A DNA stretch of 64,000 bases from JAKPAM01 sp047601745 (GTDB taxonomy: Bacteria > Pseudomonadota > Gammaproteobacteria > Burkholderiales > Burkholderiaceae_E): positions 6,014,001-6,078,000 of the forward strand of contig JASGIS010000001.1 in NCBI GenBank assembly GCA_047601745.1, read 5' to 3'. Made by a program: the position numbers and the translations under genes. Below the pieces are notes generated by a model that saw nothing but the letters and a program-made list of their open reading frames with translations, searched no databases and had not been told where the DNA came from. The first letter of the stretch is position 1. Every line of letters begins with the position of its first letter. Below are positions 6,572-14,205 of the stretch, one piece after another.

Positions 6572-7603
6572 TCAATCGACGCGGGCGCCGGCGTCCTTGA
6601 CGACCTTCGACCACTTGCGGATCTCGTCATCGACGAAGCGGGCCATCTCGGCCGGCGGCTGGCCGCCGGGCTCGGCCCCCAGCGAACGCCAGATGCCCTT
6701 CAACTCGTCACCGGCCAGCGCCTTGGCGACCTCGACCTGCATCCGGTCGACGATGTCGGCCGGCGTGCCGGCCGGCGCCCAGATCGCGTACCAGGTCTGC
6801 GCCTCGTAGCCGGGAACGCCGCCTTCCTGCAGCGTCGGCACGTCGGGCAGCGCGAACGAGCGCTTGGCACTGGTCACCGCGAGCGGCAGGAACTTCCCGG
6901 CGCGGATGTACGGCATCGAGCTGCCGAGCCCGTCGAACATGAAATCGACCTGCCCGGCCAGCAGGTCCTGCACCGCCGGCCCGGCGCCGCGATAAGGGAT
7001 GTGCGTGACGAACGAGCGCGTCATCGTCTTGTACATCTCGACGGTCAGGTGGTGCGCGGTGCCGTTGCCGGCCGATGCGTAGTTCAGCTTGCCGGGGTTG
7101 GCCTTCACATAGGCCTGGAAGTCGTTCCAGGTCTTGATCTGCGGCAGGCGGGTCGGATTGATGACGACGACGTTCGGCACCAGCGACAGCACGGTGACCG
7201 GCGTCAGGTCCTTGCGCAGGTCGTAGCCGAGCTTCGGATACATGCTGACCGCGATCGCGTGATGCACGGCGCCGACCAGGAACGTATAACCGTCCGGCGG
7301 CGACTTGGCCGCCAGCTCGGCACCCAGTGTCCCGCCGGCACCGCCGCGGTTGTCGATGACGACCGGCTGCCCCAACTGCTGGCTCAGCACCTTGGCCAGC
7401 GGCCGCGCGAACGCGTCGGTGCCGCCGCCGGGCGGGAACGGACTGATCAGCCTGACCGGATGCGCGGGCCAGGGGCCGCCGGCCGGCGCTCCCCCGGCCG
7501 GGCCCTGCGCCGAGACCGGCGCGGCGAACGATGCGACGGCCAGGGCGGCCACCAGCGACGCGACCGACAGCGCGCGACGCCGGGCAATGATCGGGCGTGA
7601 CAT
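6572..7603 (-). CDS. Bug-family (TctC) substrate-binding protein, probably for malonate
   Basis: A 343-residue periplasmic binding protein of the tripartite tricarboxylate transporter family. The signal peptide covers about residues 1-32 (LVAALAVASFAAPVSAQ). The mature part has the Bug hallmarks VRLISPFPPGGGTDAFAR, QLGQPVVIDNRGGAGG, PDGYTFLVG and THIPYRGAGPAVQDLLAGQVD. The ATG at 7603 is preceded by GAGGAG at a suitable distance. It lies between matA (34 bp upstream) and matB (17 bp downstream), so malonate or a close dicarboxylate is the likely ligand. No TctA/TctB membrane subunits are encoded nearby; Bug proteins are often orphaned and may use a distant transporter or a signalling partner. 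Confidence 0.9.
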   Translation of the reverse strand: MSRPIIARRRALSVASLVAALAVASFAAPVSAQGPAGGAPAGGPWPAHPVRLISPFPPGGGTDAFARPLAKVLSQQLGQPVVIDNRGGAGGTLGAELAAKSPPDGYTFLVGAVHHAIAVSMYPKLGYDLRKDLTPVTVLSLVPNVVVINPTRLPQIKTWNDFQAYVKANPGKLNYASAGNGTAHHLTVEMYKTMTRSFVTHIPYRGAGPAVQDLLAGQVDFMFDGLGSSMPYIRAGKFLPLAVTSAKRSFALPDVPTLQEGGVPGYEAQTWYAIWAPAGTPADIVDRMQVEVAKALAGDELKGIWRSLGAEPGGQPPAEMARFVDDEIRKWSKVVKDAGARVD

Positions 7604-7637
7604 GACGGAAGTCTCCTCGTGGGTCGATCGGGCCCGG

Positions 7638-8948
7638 CTACAGCAACCCGAGCACCGCCCGAGACGCGCTGACCTGTCCGTCGATGAATCGTTCGTGATT
7701 GGCTTCGATCTCGTCGAGATCGTAGAGGTAATTTACCATCAGCCCCAGTGATTGCTTCAAGCCCTTGCGCGACAGATCGGCAGCGAAGTTGATCCGTTCG
7801 AGCCGCGCGCCGTTGTGCAGGTGGAAGCGCGCCACCGGATCGCCGTTCGGCGACGCCGAATGCTGGCTCAGGTAGTAAGCGCACAGGGCGGTCAGCGCCT
7901 GGCGATCGGCGTCGGCGACCTTAGGCTCCTGTACGGCCTTGCTCAGCGCCGCGGCGTCGCGTCCGTGCCGTTCGCGCAGACCGGCCAGCGCCTGGCCCAG
8001 CCGCGTCCGCTGGGCCGGCTTGAGATGCGGCGCCTCGATCGCCTCCAGCCGCTGCAGCCAGCCGACGAACGACGGGATCGGCGACAGCGTGCAGAACGTG
8101 CGCAGGCTGGGAAACTCGCGGCTCAGGTATTCGGCGACCTGCTTGATCAGAAAGTTGCCGAGGTTGATGCCGCGCAGCCCTGGCTGGCAGTTCGAGATCG
8201 AATAGAACACCGCGACCTTGAACTTGCCCGGATCGACGCCGGCTTCGGGCAGCTCGCGCGCCAGCAGCGGCGCGATGGCCGCCGGCATCTGCGCGACCAG
8301 CGCGACTTCGACGAAGATCAGCGGCTCGTCGGGCAGCGCCGGATGGAAGAACGCGAAGCAGCGCCGATCGGGCTCCAGCCGCCGGCGCAGATCGTTCCAG
8401 CCGTCGATCTCGTGGACGGCCTCGTGCCGAATGATGCGTTCGAGCAGCGCGGCCGGCGAGCGCCAGTCGACCTGAACGAGCCGCAGGAAGCCCGGATTGA
8501 ACCAGGACGTCAACAGATGCTGCAGGTCGGCATCGACGCCGGCCAGCCCGCGATCCTGCTTCATCCGGTCGAGCAGCCGCGCGCGCATGCCGACCAGCAC
8601 GGCCGTGCCGCCGGCCGTGCGATTCAGGCGCCGGAACAACTCCTGGCGTGGAGGCTCGACCGCGTGGCTCAGCCTGATCAGGTTATCGGGCGAACGGTCG
8701 GCCGCGTACTGCTCGGCCCGTCGCAGCACCTCGTCCGGATCGGGGTCGAAATCGCCGGCCAGCACCTCGAACAGCCGCGTCATGCCGTCGTCGCCGAGCC
8801 GCGACAGCAGCTCGACCGCGCGCGAGGCGATCGCCAGGCTGTTGGCCTCGCCGCGCTGGGTCATCAACTGCCGACACAAATCGAGCAACTGCGTCAGGTC
8901 GACGCGTTCACGGGAATTCCGACGGGCCTGCTTGATCCGCTCGAACAC
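7638..8948 (-). CDS. matA: Malonyl-CoA decarboxylase
   Basis: The 436-residue product has the two-part structure of malonyl-CoA decarboxylases. An N-terminal helical domain covers about residues 1-135, and a GNAT-like catalytic domain follows with EVHEIDGWNDLRRRL, CFAFFHPALPDEPLIFVEV, SISNCQPGLRGINLGNFLI and FCTLSPIPSFVGWL. The Ser and His in the last motifs and in ARFHLHNGARLERINF are the expected active-site region. It removes CO2 from malonyl-CoA to give acetyl-CoA. The GTG at 8948 is chosen over the upstream frame because AGGAGG stands just before it. It is the first gene of the malonate operon and begins 51 bp after lgt. Confidence 0.93.
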   Translation of the reverse strand: MFERIKQARRNSRERVDLTQLLDLCRQLMTQRGEANSLAIASRAVELLSRLGDDGMTRLFEVLAGDFDPDPDEVLRRAEQYAADRSPDNLIRLSHAVEPPRQELFRRLNRTAGGTAVLVGMRARLLDRMKQDRGLAGVDADLQHLLTSWFNPGFLRLVQVDWRSPAALLERIIRHEAVHEIDGWNDLRRRLEPDRRCFAFFHPALPDEPLIFVEVALVAQMPAAIAPLLARELPEAGVDPGKFKVAVFYSISNCQPGLRGINLGNFLIKQVAEYLSREFPSLRTFCTLSPIPSFVGWLQRLEAIEAPHLKPAQRTRLGQALAGLRERHGRDAAALSKAVQEPKVADADRQALTALCAYYLSQHSASPNGDPVARFHLHNGARLERINFAADLSRKGLKQSLGLMVNYLYDLDEIEANHERFIDGQVSASRAVLGLL

Positions 8949-8999
8949 GCTGCCTCCTCTTTCGCTGGAAATCCGCCCCACGCGACGGCCGCCGCGCGA

Positions 9000-9800
9000 T
9001 CAACCCCCGTCCGACGCCGGGACGCGGCGCGTCATCAGCACGACGCCGGCGATGAACATCGGTATGCACAACAACTGTCCCATCGTCGCGCCGAACGCGA
9101 GGAACCCGAGGAACGCATCGGGTTCGCGCGCGAACTCGGCCAGGAAGCGCAGCGTCGCATAGCCGATCAGGAACAGGCCCGACACGCGGCCGACCGCGCG
9201 CGGTCGCGACGAATAGACCCACAGCAGCGCGAACAGCAGCAGGCCCTCGCCGGCGAACTGGTAGAGCTGCGACGGATGGCGCGGGATGCCGTCACCGGCC
9301 TGCGGAAAGATCATCGCCCAAGGCAGATCGGTCGCCCGGCCCCACAACTCGCCATTGATGAAATTGCCCAGGCGCCCGGCCGCCAGCCCGATCGGCACCA
9401 GCGGCGCGACGAAGTCCATCACGCGCAGGAACTTCAGCCCGCGGCGCCAGCACAGCAGCGCGCACGCGAGCAGCACGCCGATCAGGCCGCCGTGGAACGA
9501 CATGCCGCCCTCCCAGACCGCGAACACCTCCAGCGGATGCTGCAGGTAGTAGCCGGGCTTGTAGAACAGCACGTAGCCGAGGCGCCCGCCGAGCACGACG
9601 CCCAATGCGCCGTAGAACAGCAGGTCCTCGAGGTCGCGCGGCTGCATGCCGCTGGCTTGCGCCCAGGTCGGCTTGCCGAGCCGATAACGGCCGAGCGCAT
9701 AGAACGACACGAAGGCCGCCAGATACATCAGGCCGTACCAGCGGATGGCCAGTGGCCCCAGGTGCACGGCGACCGGATCGAATTGCGGATGAACGAGCAT
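9000..9800 (-). CDS. lgt: Prolipoprotein diacylglyceryl transferase
   Basis: A 266-residue multi-pass inner-membrane enzyme that transfers diacylglycerol from phosphatidylglycerol to the lipobox Cys of prolipoproteins. The family motifs are visible: the N-terminal HLGPLAIRWYGLMY, GGRLGYVLFY, GGMSFHGGLIG, the signature GRLGNFINGELWGR and the C-terminal HPSQLYQFAGEGLLLF. About seven hydrophobic segments are present and the length is normal. Its ATG lies three bases after the hmuV stop, so it can be read from the heme operon transcript, although an essential gene would be expected to have its own promoter as well. Confidence 0.97.
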   Translation of the reverse strand: MLVHPQFDPVAVHLGPLAIRWYGLMYLAAFVSFYALGRYRLGKPTWAQASGMQPRDLEDLLFYGALGVVLGGRLGYVLFYKPGYYLQHPLEVFAVWEGGMSFHGGLIGVLLACALLCWRRGLKFLRVMDFVAPLVPIGLAAGRLGNFINGELWGRATDLPWAMIFPQAGDGIPRHPSQLYQFAGEGLLLFALLWVYSSRPRAVGRVSGLFLIGYATLRFLAEFAREPDAFLGFLAFGATMGQLLCIPMFIAGVVLMTRRVPASDGG

Positions 9801-9803
9801 CCG

Positions 9804-10874
9804 TCATTCTGACATGCGCGAAGGGCCCGATCGGTCCGCGTTCTTGCCCGCGTTCTTGCCCGCGTTCCTGCCTGCGTTCCTGCCTGCGTTCTCGCCCGCG
9901 GACGCCCCGCGCGGCGTCGTCGCGACCGCGTGTACCGCGCGTCCGTCGCCGTCGAACGGCGTCGTGCGCAGCGACACGTCGAACACCGGTCCGATCGCGT
10001 CGTTCGAGACCACGTCGGACGGCGCGCCGTGGCGCAGCAGGCGTCCGTCGGCCAGCAGCCAGACCTCGTCCGCATACTGGCTGGCGAGGTTCAGGTCGTG
10101 CATCGTGATCAGCATGCCGAGCCGATGCCGGACGGCCAGCGTGCGGACCAGCCGCAGCAGCCGGTGCTGGTGCCGCGGATCGAGGCTGGCGACCGGTTCG
10201 TCGAGCAGCAGGTAGCGCGTCGGCCCCGCGTCCGCCGGGTCGCGGGCCTCGGCCTCGGCCTCAGCCCCAGTCCCAGCCCCAGCCCCAGTCCCAGCCTCGT
10301 CGCTCGGCCGGCGATCGGCGAGCAGCCCCAGTTGCGCGAGCGCGCGCGCCAGTTGCACGCGGGCCTGTTCGCCGCCGGACAGCTCCTGATAGATGCGGTC
10401 GCGCATCGTCGCGGTCTCGGTCGCGGCGAGCACCGAAGCCAGCAGTTCGTCGTCGGTCGGCGGCGGCGCGGCTTCGATGCCGATCGAAGCGTTCGCCGCC
10501 GTGCCCGCGCCGATCCCGGCCCCGCGTCCGCGCACGCCGCGGCGCGGCGGCCGGCCGATCATCACCAGTTCGGCCACGGTCACGCGAAACGCCAGTTCCA
10601 TCGACTGCGGCAGCACCGCCCGCCGCGCGGCCAGTTGCGCGAGCGTCCAGCGCCGCAGCGCTTGCCCGTCGAGCCGCGCCTCGCCGCGCTCGGGCACCAG
10701 CGTACCGGCCAGCACGCGCAGCAGCGTCGACTTGCCGGCGCCGTTCGGTCCGATCAGCATCGACACGCGACCGGGCGCGAGCGCCAGCGAGACGTCGTCG
10801 AGCACCCAGCGGCCCGCGCGGCGGACCCCGACGCGCTCGGCGCACAACGCGCCGTCGCGACCCCGTCCGTTCAC
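9804..10874 (-). CDS. hmuV: Heme ABC transporter ATP-binding protein
   Basis: The 356-residue ATPase energises heme import through HmuU. Walker A is at about 43-50 (GPNGAGKS), the signature LSGGEQARVQLARAL near 165-179, Walker B LLLDEPVASLDP follows, and the switch His is in LITMHDLN. The protein is about 90 residues longer than usual HmuV. The extra length is a Gly/Ala-rich loop (GRGAGIGAGTA), a repeat between signature and Walker B (AGTGAGAGTGAEAEAEA), and a C-terminal tail of four-residue repeats (AGRN, AGKN) encoded by 12-bp tandem repeats. It overlaps hmuU by 4 bases and is followed by lgt after three. Confidence 0.93.
   Translation of the reverse strand: MNGRGRDGALCAERVGVRRAGRWVLDDVSLALAPGRVSMLIGPNGAGKSTLLRVLAGTLVPERGEARLDGQALRRWTLAQLAARRAVLPQSMELAFRVTVAELVMIGRPPRRGVRGRGAGIGAGTAANASIGIEAAPPPTDDELLASVLAATETATMRDRIYQELSGGEQARVQLARALAQLGLLADRRPSDEAGTGAGAGTGAEAEAEARDPADAGPTRYLLLDEPVASLDPRHQHRLLRLVRTLAVRHRLGMLITMHDLNLASQYADEVWLLADGRLLRHGAPSDVVSNDAIGPVFDVSLRTTPFDGDGRAVHAVATTPRGASAGENAGRNAGRNAGKNAGKNADRSGPSRMSE
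9839..9898. repeat. 12-bp tandem repeat, about five units, coding the HmuV tail
   Basis: The unit is close to GCGTTCTTGCCC, repeated about five times with T/C changes. On the minus strand it encodes Ala-Gly-Arg/Lys-Asn repeats at the HmuV C-terminus. Gain or loss of a unit keeps the frame. Confidence 0.9.
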
Positions 10875-11986
10875 AAGCGCCCCGCCAGCCGCGCGCGGCT
10901 CAGCAGCCAGATGAACAACGGCGTGCCGAACAGCGCGAGCGGCACCCCGATCGGCAGTTCGGCCGGGATGACGACCAGGCGCGCGATCAGGTCAGCGATC
11001 AGCACCAGCGCGCTGCCGAGCAGCAGCGATGCCGGCATCACGTAGCGCTGGTCGGCGCCGCCCATCAATCGGACGACGTGCGGTGCGACCAAGCCCACGA
11101 ACCAGACCATGCCGGCACTGGCCACGGCCGCCGCGACCAGCAGCGCGCCGGCGATCACCGTGCGCCGGCTCAGCGACCGGACGTCGAAGCCGGCATGGCT
11201 GGCCGGCTCCTCGCCCATCGCCAGCGCGTTCAGCCCGGCCGCGCAACGCCACATCACGATGCCGCCGAGCGCCGCGCACGCTGCCGCCATCGCGCACAAC
11301 GGCCAGCTCGCGCCGGCCAGGCTGCCCATCCGCCAGAACGTCAGGTTGCGCAACTGCTCGTCGTTGGCCGCGAACGTCATCGCATTGATGCCGGCCTCGC
11401 AGGCGAGATTGACCGCGACGCCGGCCAGCAGCATTGCGCCGATCGACACGATCTGCGCCGACGACGCCAGCCGCTTGACGGCGAACGTCGCCGCCAGGCA
11501 GCCGCAGAAGGCCGCCACCGGCAGCGCGTACGCTCCCAGCGCGTGCGTGAAGCCGGGCATCAGCGCGTTGCCGAGCACGATCGTGAACGCCACGGCCAGC
11601 GCGGCGCCGCTGGACGCGCCGATCAGCGCCGGATCGGCCAGCGGGTTGCGAAACAGGCCCTGCATGCCGGCGCCGGCCAGCGCCAGCGCGCCGCCGACGA
11701 TCGCCGCCAGCACCACGCGCGGAAACCGGATCGCGTACAGCACCGCCAGGTAGTCGGCGGGCACGTCGGCGTGCCCGCCCAGCGGCGCGAGCGCGGCGGC
11801 CAGTACGTCGCCGATCGGGATGCGCACCGCCCCCGCCGATGCCGCCGCCACGCCGCTGACTAGGACCGCGACGGCCAGCAGCGCCAGGATCATCGCCCGC
11901 CGCCGGGACAGGCCCGACGGTCGTCCGATCGCGATCGCGGACCGGCCGGACGTCATCGGTGATCGAACGGCGACCGGATCACTCAT
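10871..11986 (-). CDS. hmuU: Heme ABC transporter permease
   Basis: A 371-residue FecCD-family permease. After a 30-residue N-terminal extension it has about nine to ten hydrophobic helices, starting with MILALLAVAVLVSGVAAASAG. The family motif RFPRVVLAAIVGGALALAGAGMQGLFRNPLADPALIGASSG lies around residues 88-128 and is given here only in part as AGAGMQGLFRNPLADP. The C-terminus has LVAPHVVRLMGG, the coupling region for the ATPase. It forms the inner-membrane channel for heme delivered by HmuT. The start overlaps the hmuT stop by 4 bases and its stop overlaps hmuV, so subunit synthesis is coupled. Confidence 0.95.
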   Translation of the reverse strand: MSDPVAVRSPMTSGRSAIAIGRPSGLSRRRAMILALLAVAVLVSGVAAASAGAVRIPIGDVLAAALAPLGGHADVPADYLAVLYAIRFPRVVLAAIVGGALALAGAGMQGLFRNPLADPALIGASSGAALAVAFTIVLGNALMPGFTHALGAYALPVAAFCGCLAATFAVKRLASSAQIVSIGAMLLAGVAVNLACEAGINAMTFAANDEQLRNLTFWRMGSLAGASWPLCAMAAACAALGGIVMWRCAAGLNALAMGEEPASHAGFDVRSLSRRTVIAGALLVAAAVASAGMVWFVGLVAPHVVRLMGGADQRYVMPASLLLGSALVLIADLIARLVVIPAELPIGVPLALFGTPLFIWLLSRARLAGRL

Positions 11987-13074
11987 CGCGCGGCCGCTGC
12001 CGGCCCTTCGTCCGCGGCACCGGCGCCAGCACCGACGCTGGCACCAGCACCAGCACTAACGCCAGCACTAACGCCAGCACTAACGCCAGCACCAGCACCA
12101 GCACCAGCACCGGCGCCGGCACCGGCACCGGCGAACGTCCGCGACAGATCGCGCACGACCTCGGGCAGCCGCGGACCGAAACCGAGCAGCGGCAGCGCAT
12201 CGCGGCCGATGATGCGACCGGTCCTGCCCGCCGGCGTCACCGCGACGCCGGGCTTGGCGAGGATGCCGGGCACGCCGCCGTTCGCGGCGATGCCTTCGTT
12301 GGTCGTCAGCAGGATGTCCGGCGCCGCCAGCAGCAGGGCTTCGGGAGTCATCGGCCGATAGCCGGCGAAGCCGTCGTGAAGCGGATTGACGGCGCCGGCC
12401 ATCGAGATCATCGCGTCGGCGGCGGTCTGGCGTCCGGCGACCATCGGCGCGCCCGCGTGCGACAGCACGAACACCACGCGCGGCGCGCGCGATGCCCACG
12501 CGCCCCGCCGCCGCCCGTCGACCTCGCGCTGCACGTCGGCCCATTCGTCGCTCAGGCGCGCGGCCAGGCGCCGCGCGTCGTCACCGTGCTCGAGCGCGTC
12601 GCCGATCACGCGCACGCGTTCGAGCAGCCCCTCGAAATCGTGGCGCTCGGTCGTCCGGATCACGCGCGTGCCCGACTGGCTCAGTTGCTGGATCGCCGCC
12701 GGCGGGCCCGCCTCGGGCGCCAGGATCACCAGGCTGGGCCGCAGGCTGAGCAGACCTTCGGCCGACAGCGATCGCTGGTAGCCGACCTTGCGAGTCTCGT
12801 TGGCGGCCGGCGGATACATGCTCGTCGAATCGGTGGCCAGCACCAGGTCGGCGGCGCCGATCGCGTAGACGATCTCGGTCAGTCCGCCGCCGACCACGAT
12901 CACCGAAGCCGGCGGCAGCGCGGCCCGCACTACGCCGGACCAGCCGGCGGCCAGGCTCCCTGCGGCCAACGCCGCGGCCCCTCGCGCGCAGCCCGACAGC
13001 CAGCGGCGCCGGGCCTGCGAAGGCCACGCGCGCCGGTCGGCGAGCGCCCGGTCGGGCCGGGCCGGCGCGTTCAT
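11983..13074 (-). CDS. hmuT: Periplasmic heme-binding protein
   Basis: The 363-residue product begins at the ATG at 13074, which overlaps the hmuS stop (ATGA). The N-terminus is Arg-rich and contains ARRRWLSGCARGAAALAAGS, which could be a Sec or weak Tat signal. The binding-protein fold shows SVIVVGGGLTEIVYAIGA, TDSTSMYPPAA (the Tyr is the usual heme ligand), KVGYQRSLSAEGLLSLRPSL and ILLTTNEGIA. The last 50 residues are a low-complexity tail of alternating Gly-Ala with three SAGV units, encoded by 6- and 12-bp DNA repeats; such a tail is not part of the normal HmuT fold. It delivers heme to HmuU. Confidence 0.93.
   Translation of the reverse strand: MNAPARPDRALADRRAWPSQARRRWLSGCARGAAALAAGSLAAGWSGVVRAALPPASVIVVGGGLTEIVYAIGAADLVLATDSTSMYPPAANETRKVGYQRSLSAEGLLSLRPSLVILAPEAGPPAAIQQLSQSGTRVIRTTERHDFEGLLERVRVIGDALEHGDDARRLAARLSDEWADVQREVDGRRRGAWASRAPRVVFVLSHAGAPMVAGRQTAADAMISMAGAVNPLHDGFAGYRPMTPEALLLAAPDILLTTNEGIAANGGVPGILAKPGVAVTPAGRTGRIIGRDALPLLGFGPRLPEVVRDLSRTFAGAGAGAGAGAGAGAGVSAGVSAGVSAGAGASVGAGAGAADEGPAAAAR
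12034..12134. repeat. 6- and 12-bp tandem repeats coding the HmuT Gly/Ala tail
   Basis: The stretch is built from ACCAGC-type hexamers and three consecutive 12-mers GCCAGCACTAAC, with GGCACC-type variants at the right end. All periods are multiples of three, so expansions keep the hmuT frame. This is a coding microsatellite, not a CRISPR array. Confidence 0.9.
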
Positions 13075-14189
13075 GCGGCCTCCGTCAGCGACGACACGAG
13101 CTCGCGCCAGCCGGGCGACTCGGGCCGCCCCGGCTTGCGCTCGCCGAACAGCGTCGCGATCAGGCGCCCCGCCTCGTCGTAGAGTTCGAGCGAGGTGACG
13201 ATGCCGTCGGACGTCGGCTTGCGCACGACCCAGGTCTCGCGGACGTGATCGCTGCGCAGATGCAGGCTGAATCCCGGATCGAGCACGTTCAGCCAAGGCC
13301 CCATCCGTTCGATCCGGACGACCGGACCGGTATGGATCTGGATGCAGCCGGGATTGCCGACGAACACCATGATCGACAGGCCGCTGGCCGCGGCCGCGGT
13401 CAGCACGCGCTCGACGGTATCGTCGCCGACCCGCGTCGCATGCCCGTCGGGTGCGATCCGCAGCGCCCCGGTACGGGCGAGCCCGTAGCGCTTGAGCAGC
13501 GGAAAGAACTCGTGCGTGTCCTGCATCGCCAGCCAGTCGCGCGCGAACGCCTGCGCGTCGACCTCGTCGGCCAGCGGGTAGTCGATCGCCAGCGGCGTCT
13601 CGGCCTCGAGCCCCGGCGCCTGCTCGGGCGCGCGCAGGCGTTCGACCAGCGCCCGCCATGCCGACACGTCGCTGGCCGGACGCAGGAACACCTTGTGCGT
13701 CGCCTCGCCGTCGGACAGATAGCACTGCAGGCTGCGCTGCGGCGGATCGACCGACGTGTCCTCGACGGCGAACGCATGGCGCCAGCGCCGGTAGAACAGC
13801 CGCAGGTCGATCACGCCGAGCGCCAGGCCCGCGTGTCCGGCCAGCTCGATGTCGCGATAAGGCCCGTCCTTCTCGTGCACGCAACTGTCGTTGCGCGTCA
13901 GCGCCATCACCGGCCCCAGCGCCGGCAGTCCCTCGAGCAGCGCGCGGATCGCGTCCAGGTCCGAACGCAGCCGGATCACCGTCGGCTGGCCGGGCGCCGA
14001 TGTCCCCGCTTCGCCGTGCTCGTGGCGCGCCGCCGGCACGATGCCGACGCGACAGCCGAGCAGCCGCGCCTCGCTGATGCCCAGCGCCGTCGCGATGTCG
14101 CGCTGGCGCATCCGGCGGCCGGCCATCTCGCGCCAGGCCTCGCGCAACGCCTCCTGGTCCTGCGGGTCGATCATGCTTGGTGCGGCCAT
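13071..14189 (-). CDS. hmuS: Hemin-handling/degrading protein HmuS
   Basis: A 372-residue cytoplasmic protein of the HmuS/HemS/ChuS family. These have two similar halves and accept heme from the importer, then pass it on or break it down. The N-terminal half holds RQRDIATALGISEARLLG and MALTRNDSCVHEKDGPY, and the C-terminal half holds TRVGDDTVERVLTAAA and NPGCIQIHTGPVVRIERMGPWLN, where the His is a likely heme ligand. The length is normal. It lies 16 bp after the receptor gene and overlaps hmuT by 4 bases. Confidence 0.93.
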   Translation of the reverse strand: MAAPSMIDPQDQEALREAWREMAGRRMRQRDIATALGISEARLLGCRVGIVPAARHEHGEAGTSAPGQPTVIRLRSDLDAIRALLEGLPALGPVMALTRNDSCVHEKDGPYRDIELAGHAGLALGVIDLRLFYRRWRHAFAVEDTSVDPPQRSLQCYLSDGEATHKVFLRPASDVSAWRALVERLRAPEQAPGLEAETPLAIDYPLADEVDAQAFARDWLAMQDTHEFFPLLKRYGLARTGALRIAPDGHATRVGDDTVERVLTAAAASGLSIMVFVGNPGCIQIHTGPVVRIERMGPWLNVLDPGFSLHLRSDHVRETWVVRKPTSDGIVTSLELYDEAGRLIATLFGERKPGRPESPGWRELVSSLTEAA

Positions 14190-14205
14190 GCCATCCTCAT
14201 CGTCT

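Noticed and set aside
4527..6809. A 760-residue plus-strand open frame opposite matB
   Set aside because: It is rich in Arg, Ala and His without any motif, while the opposite strand encodes a complete acyl-CoA synthetase. High GC removes stop codons from the antisense frame.
7752..9812. A 686-residue plus-strand frame opposite matA and lgt
   Set aside because: It crosses two genes with clear families on the other strand and has no recognisable domain.
12034..12134. CRISPR-like look of regularly repeated 12-mers
   Set aside because: The units are tandem without unique spacers and lie in the hmuT coding frame, so they form a microsatellite.
11983..13884. A 633-residue minus-strand frame covering hmuT and most of hmuS
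   Set aside because: Only the part after the ATG at 13074 matches a heme-binding protein; the upstream half is out of frame with hmuS, which is clearly coding there.
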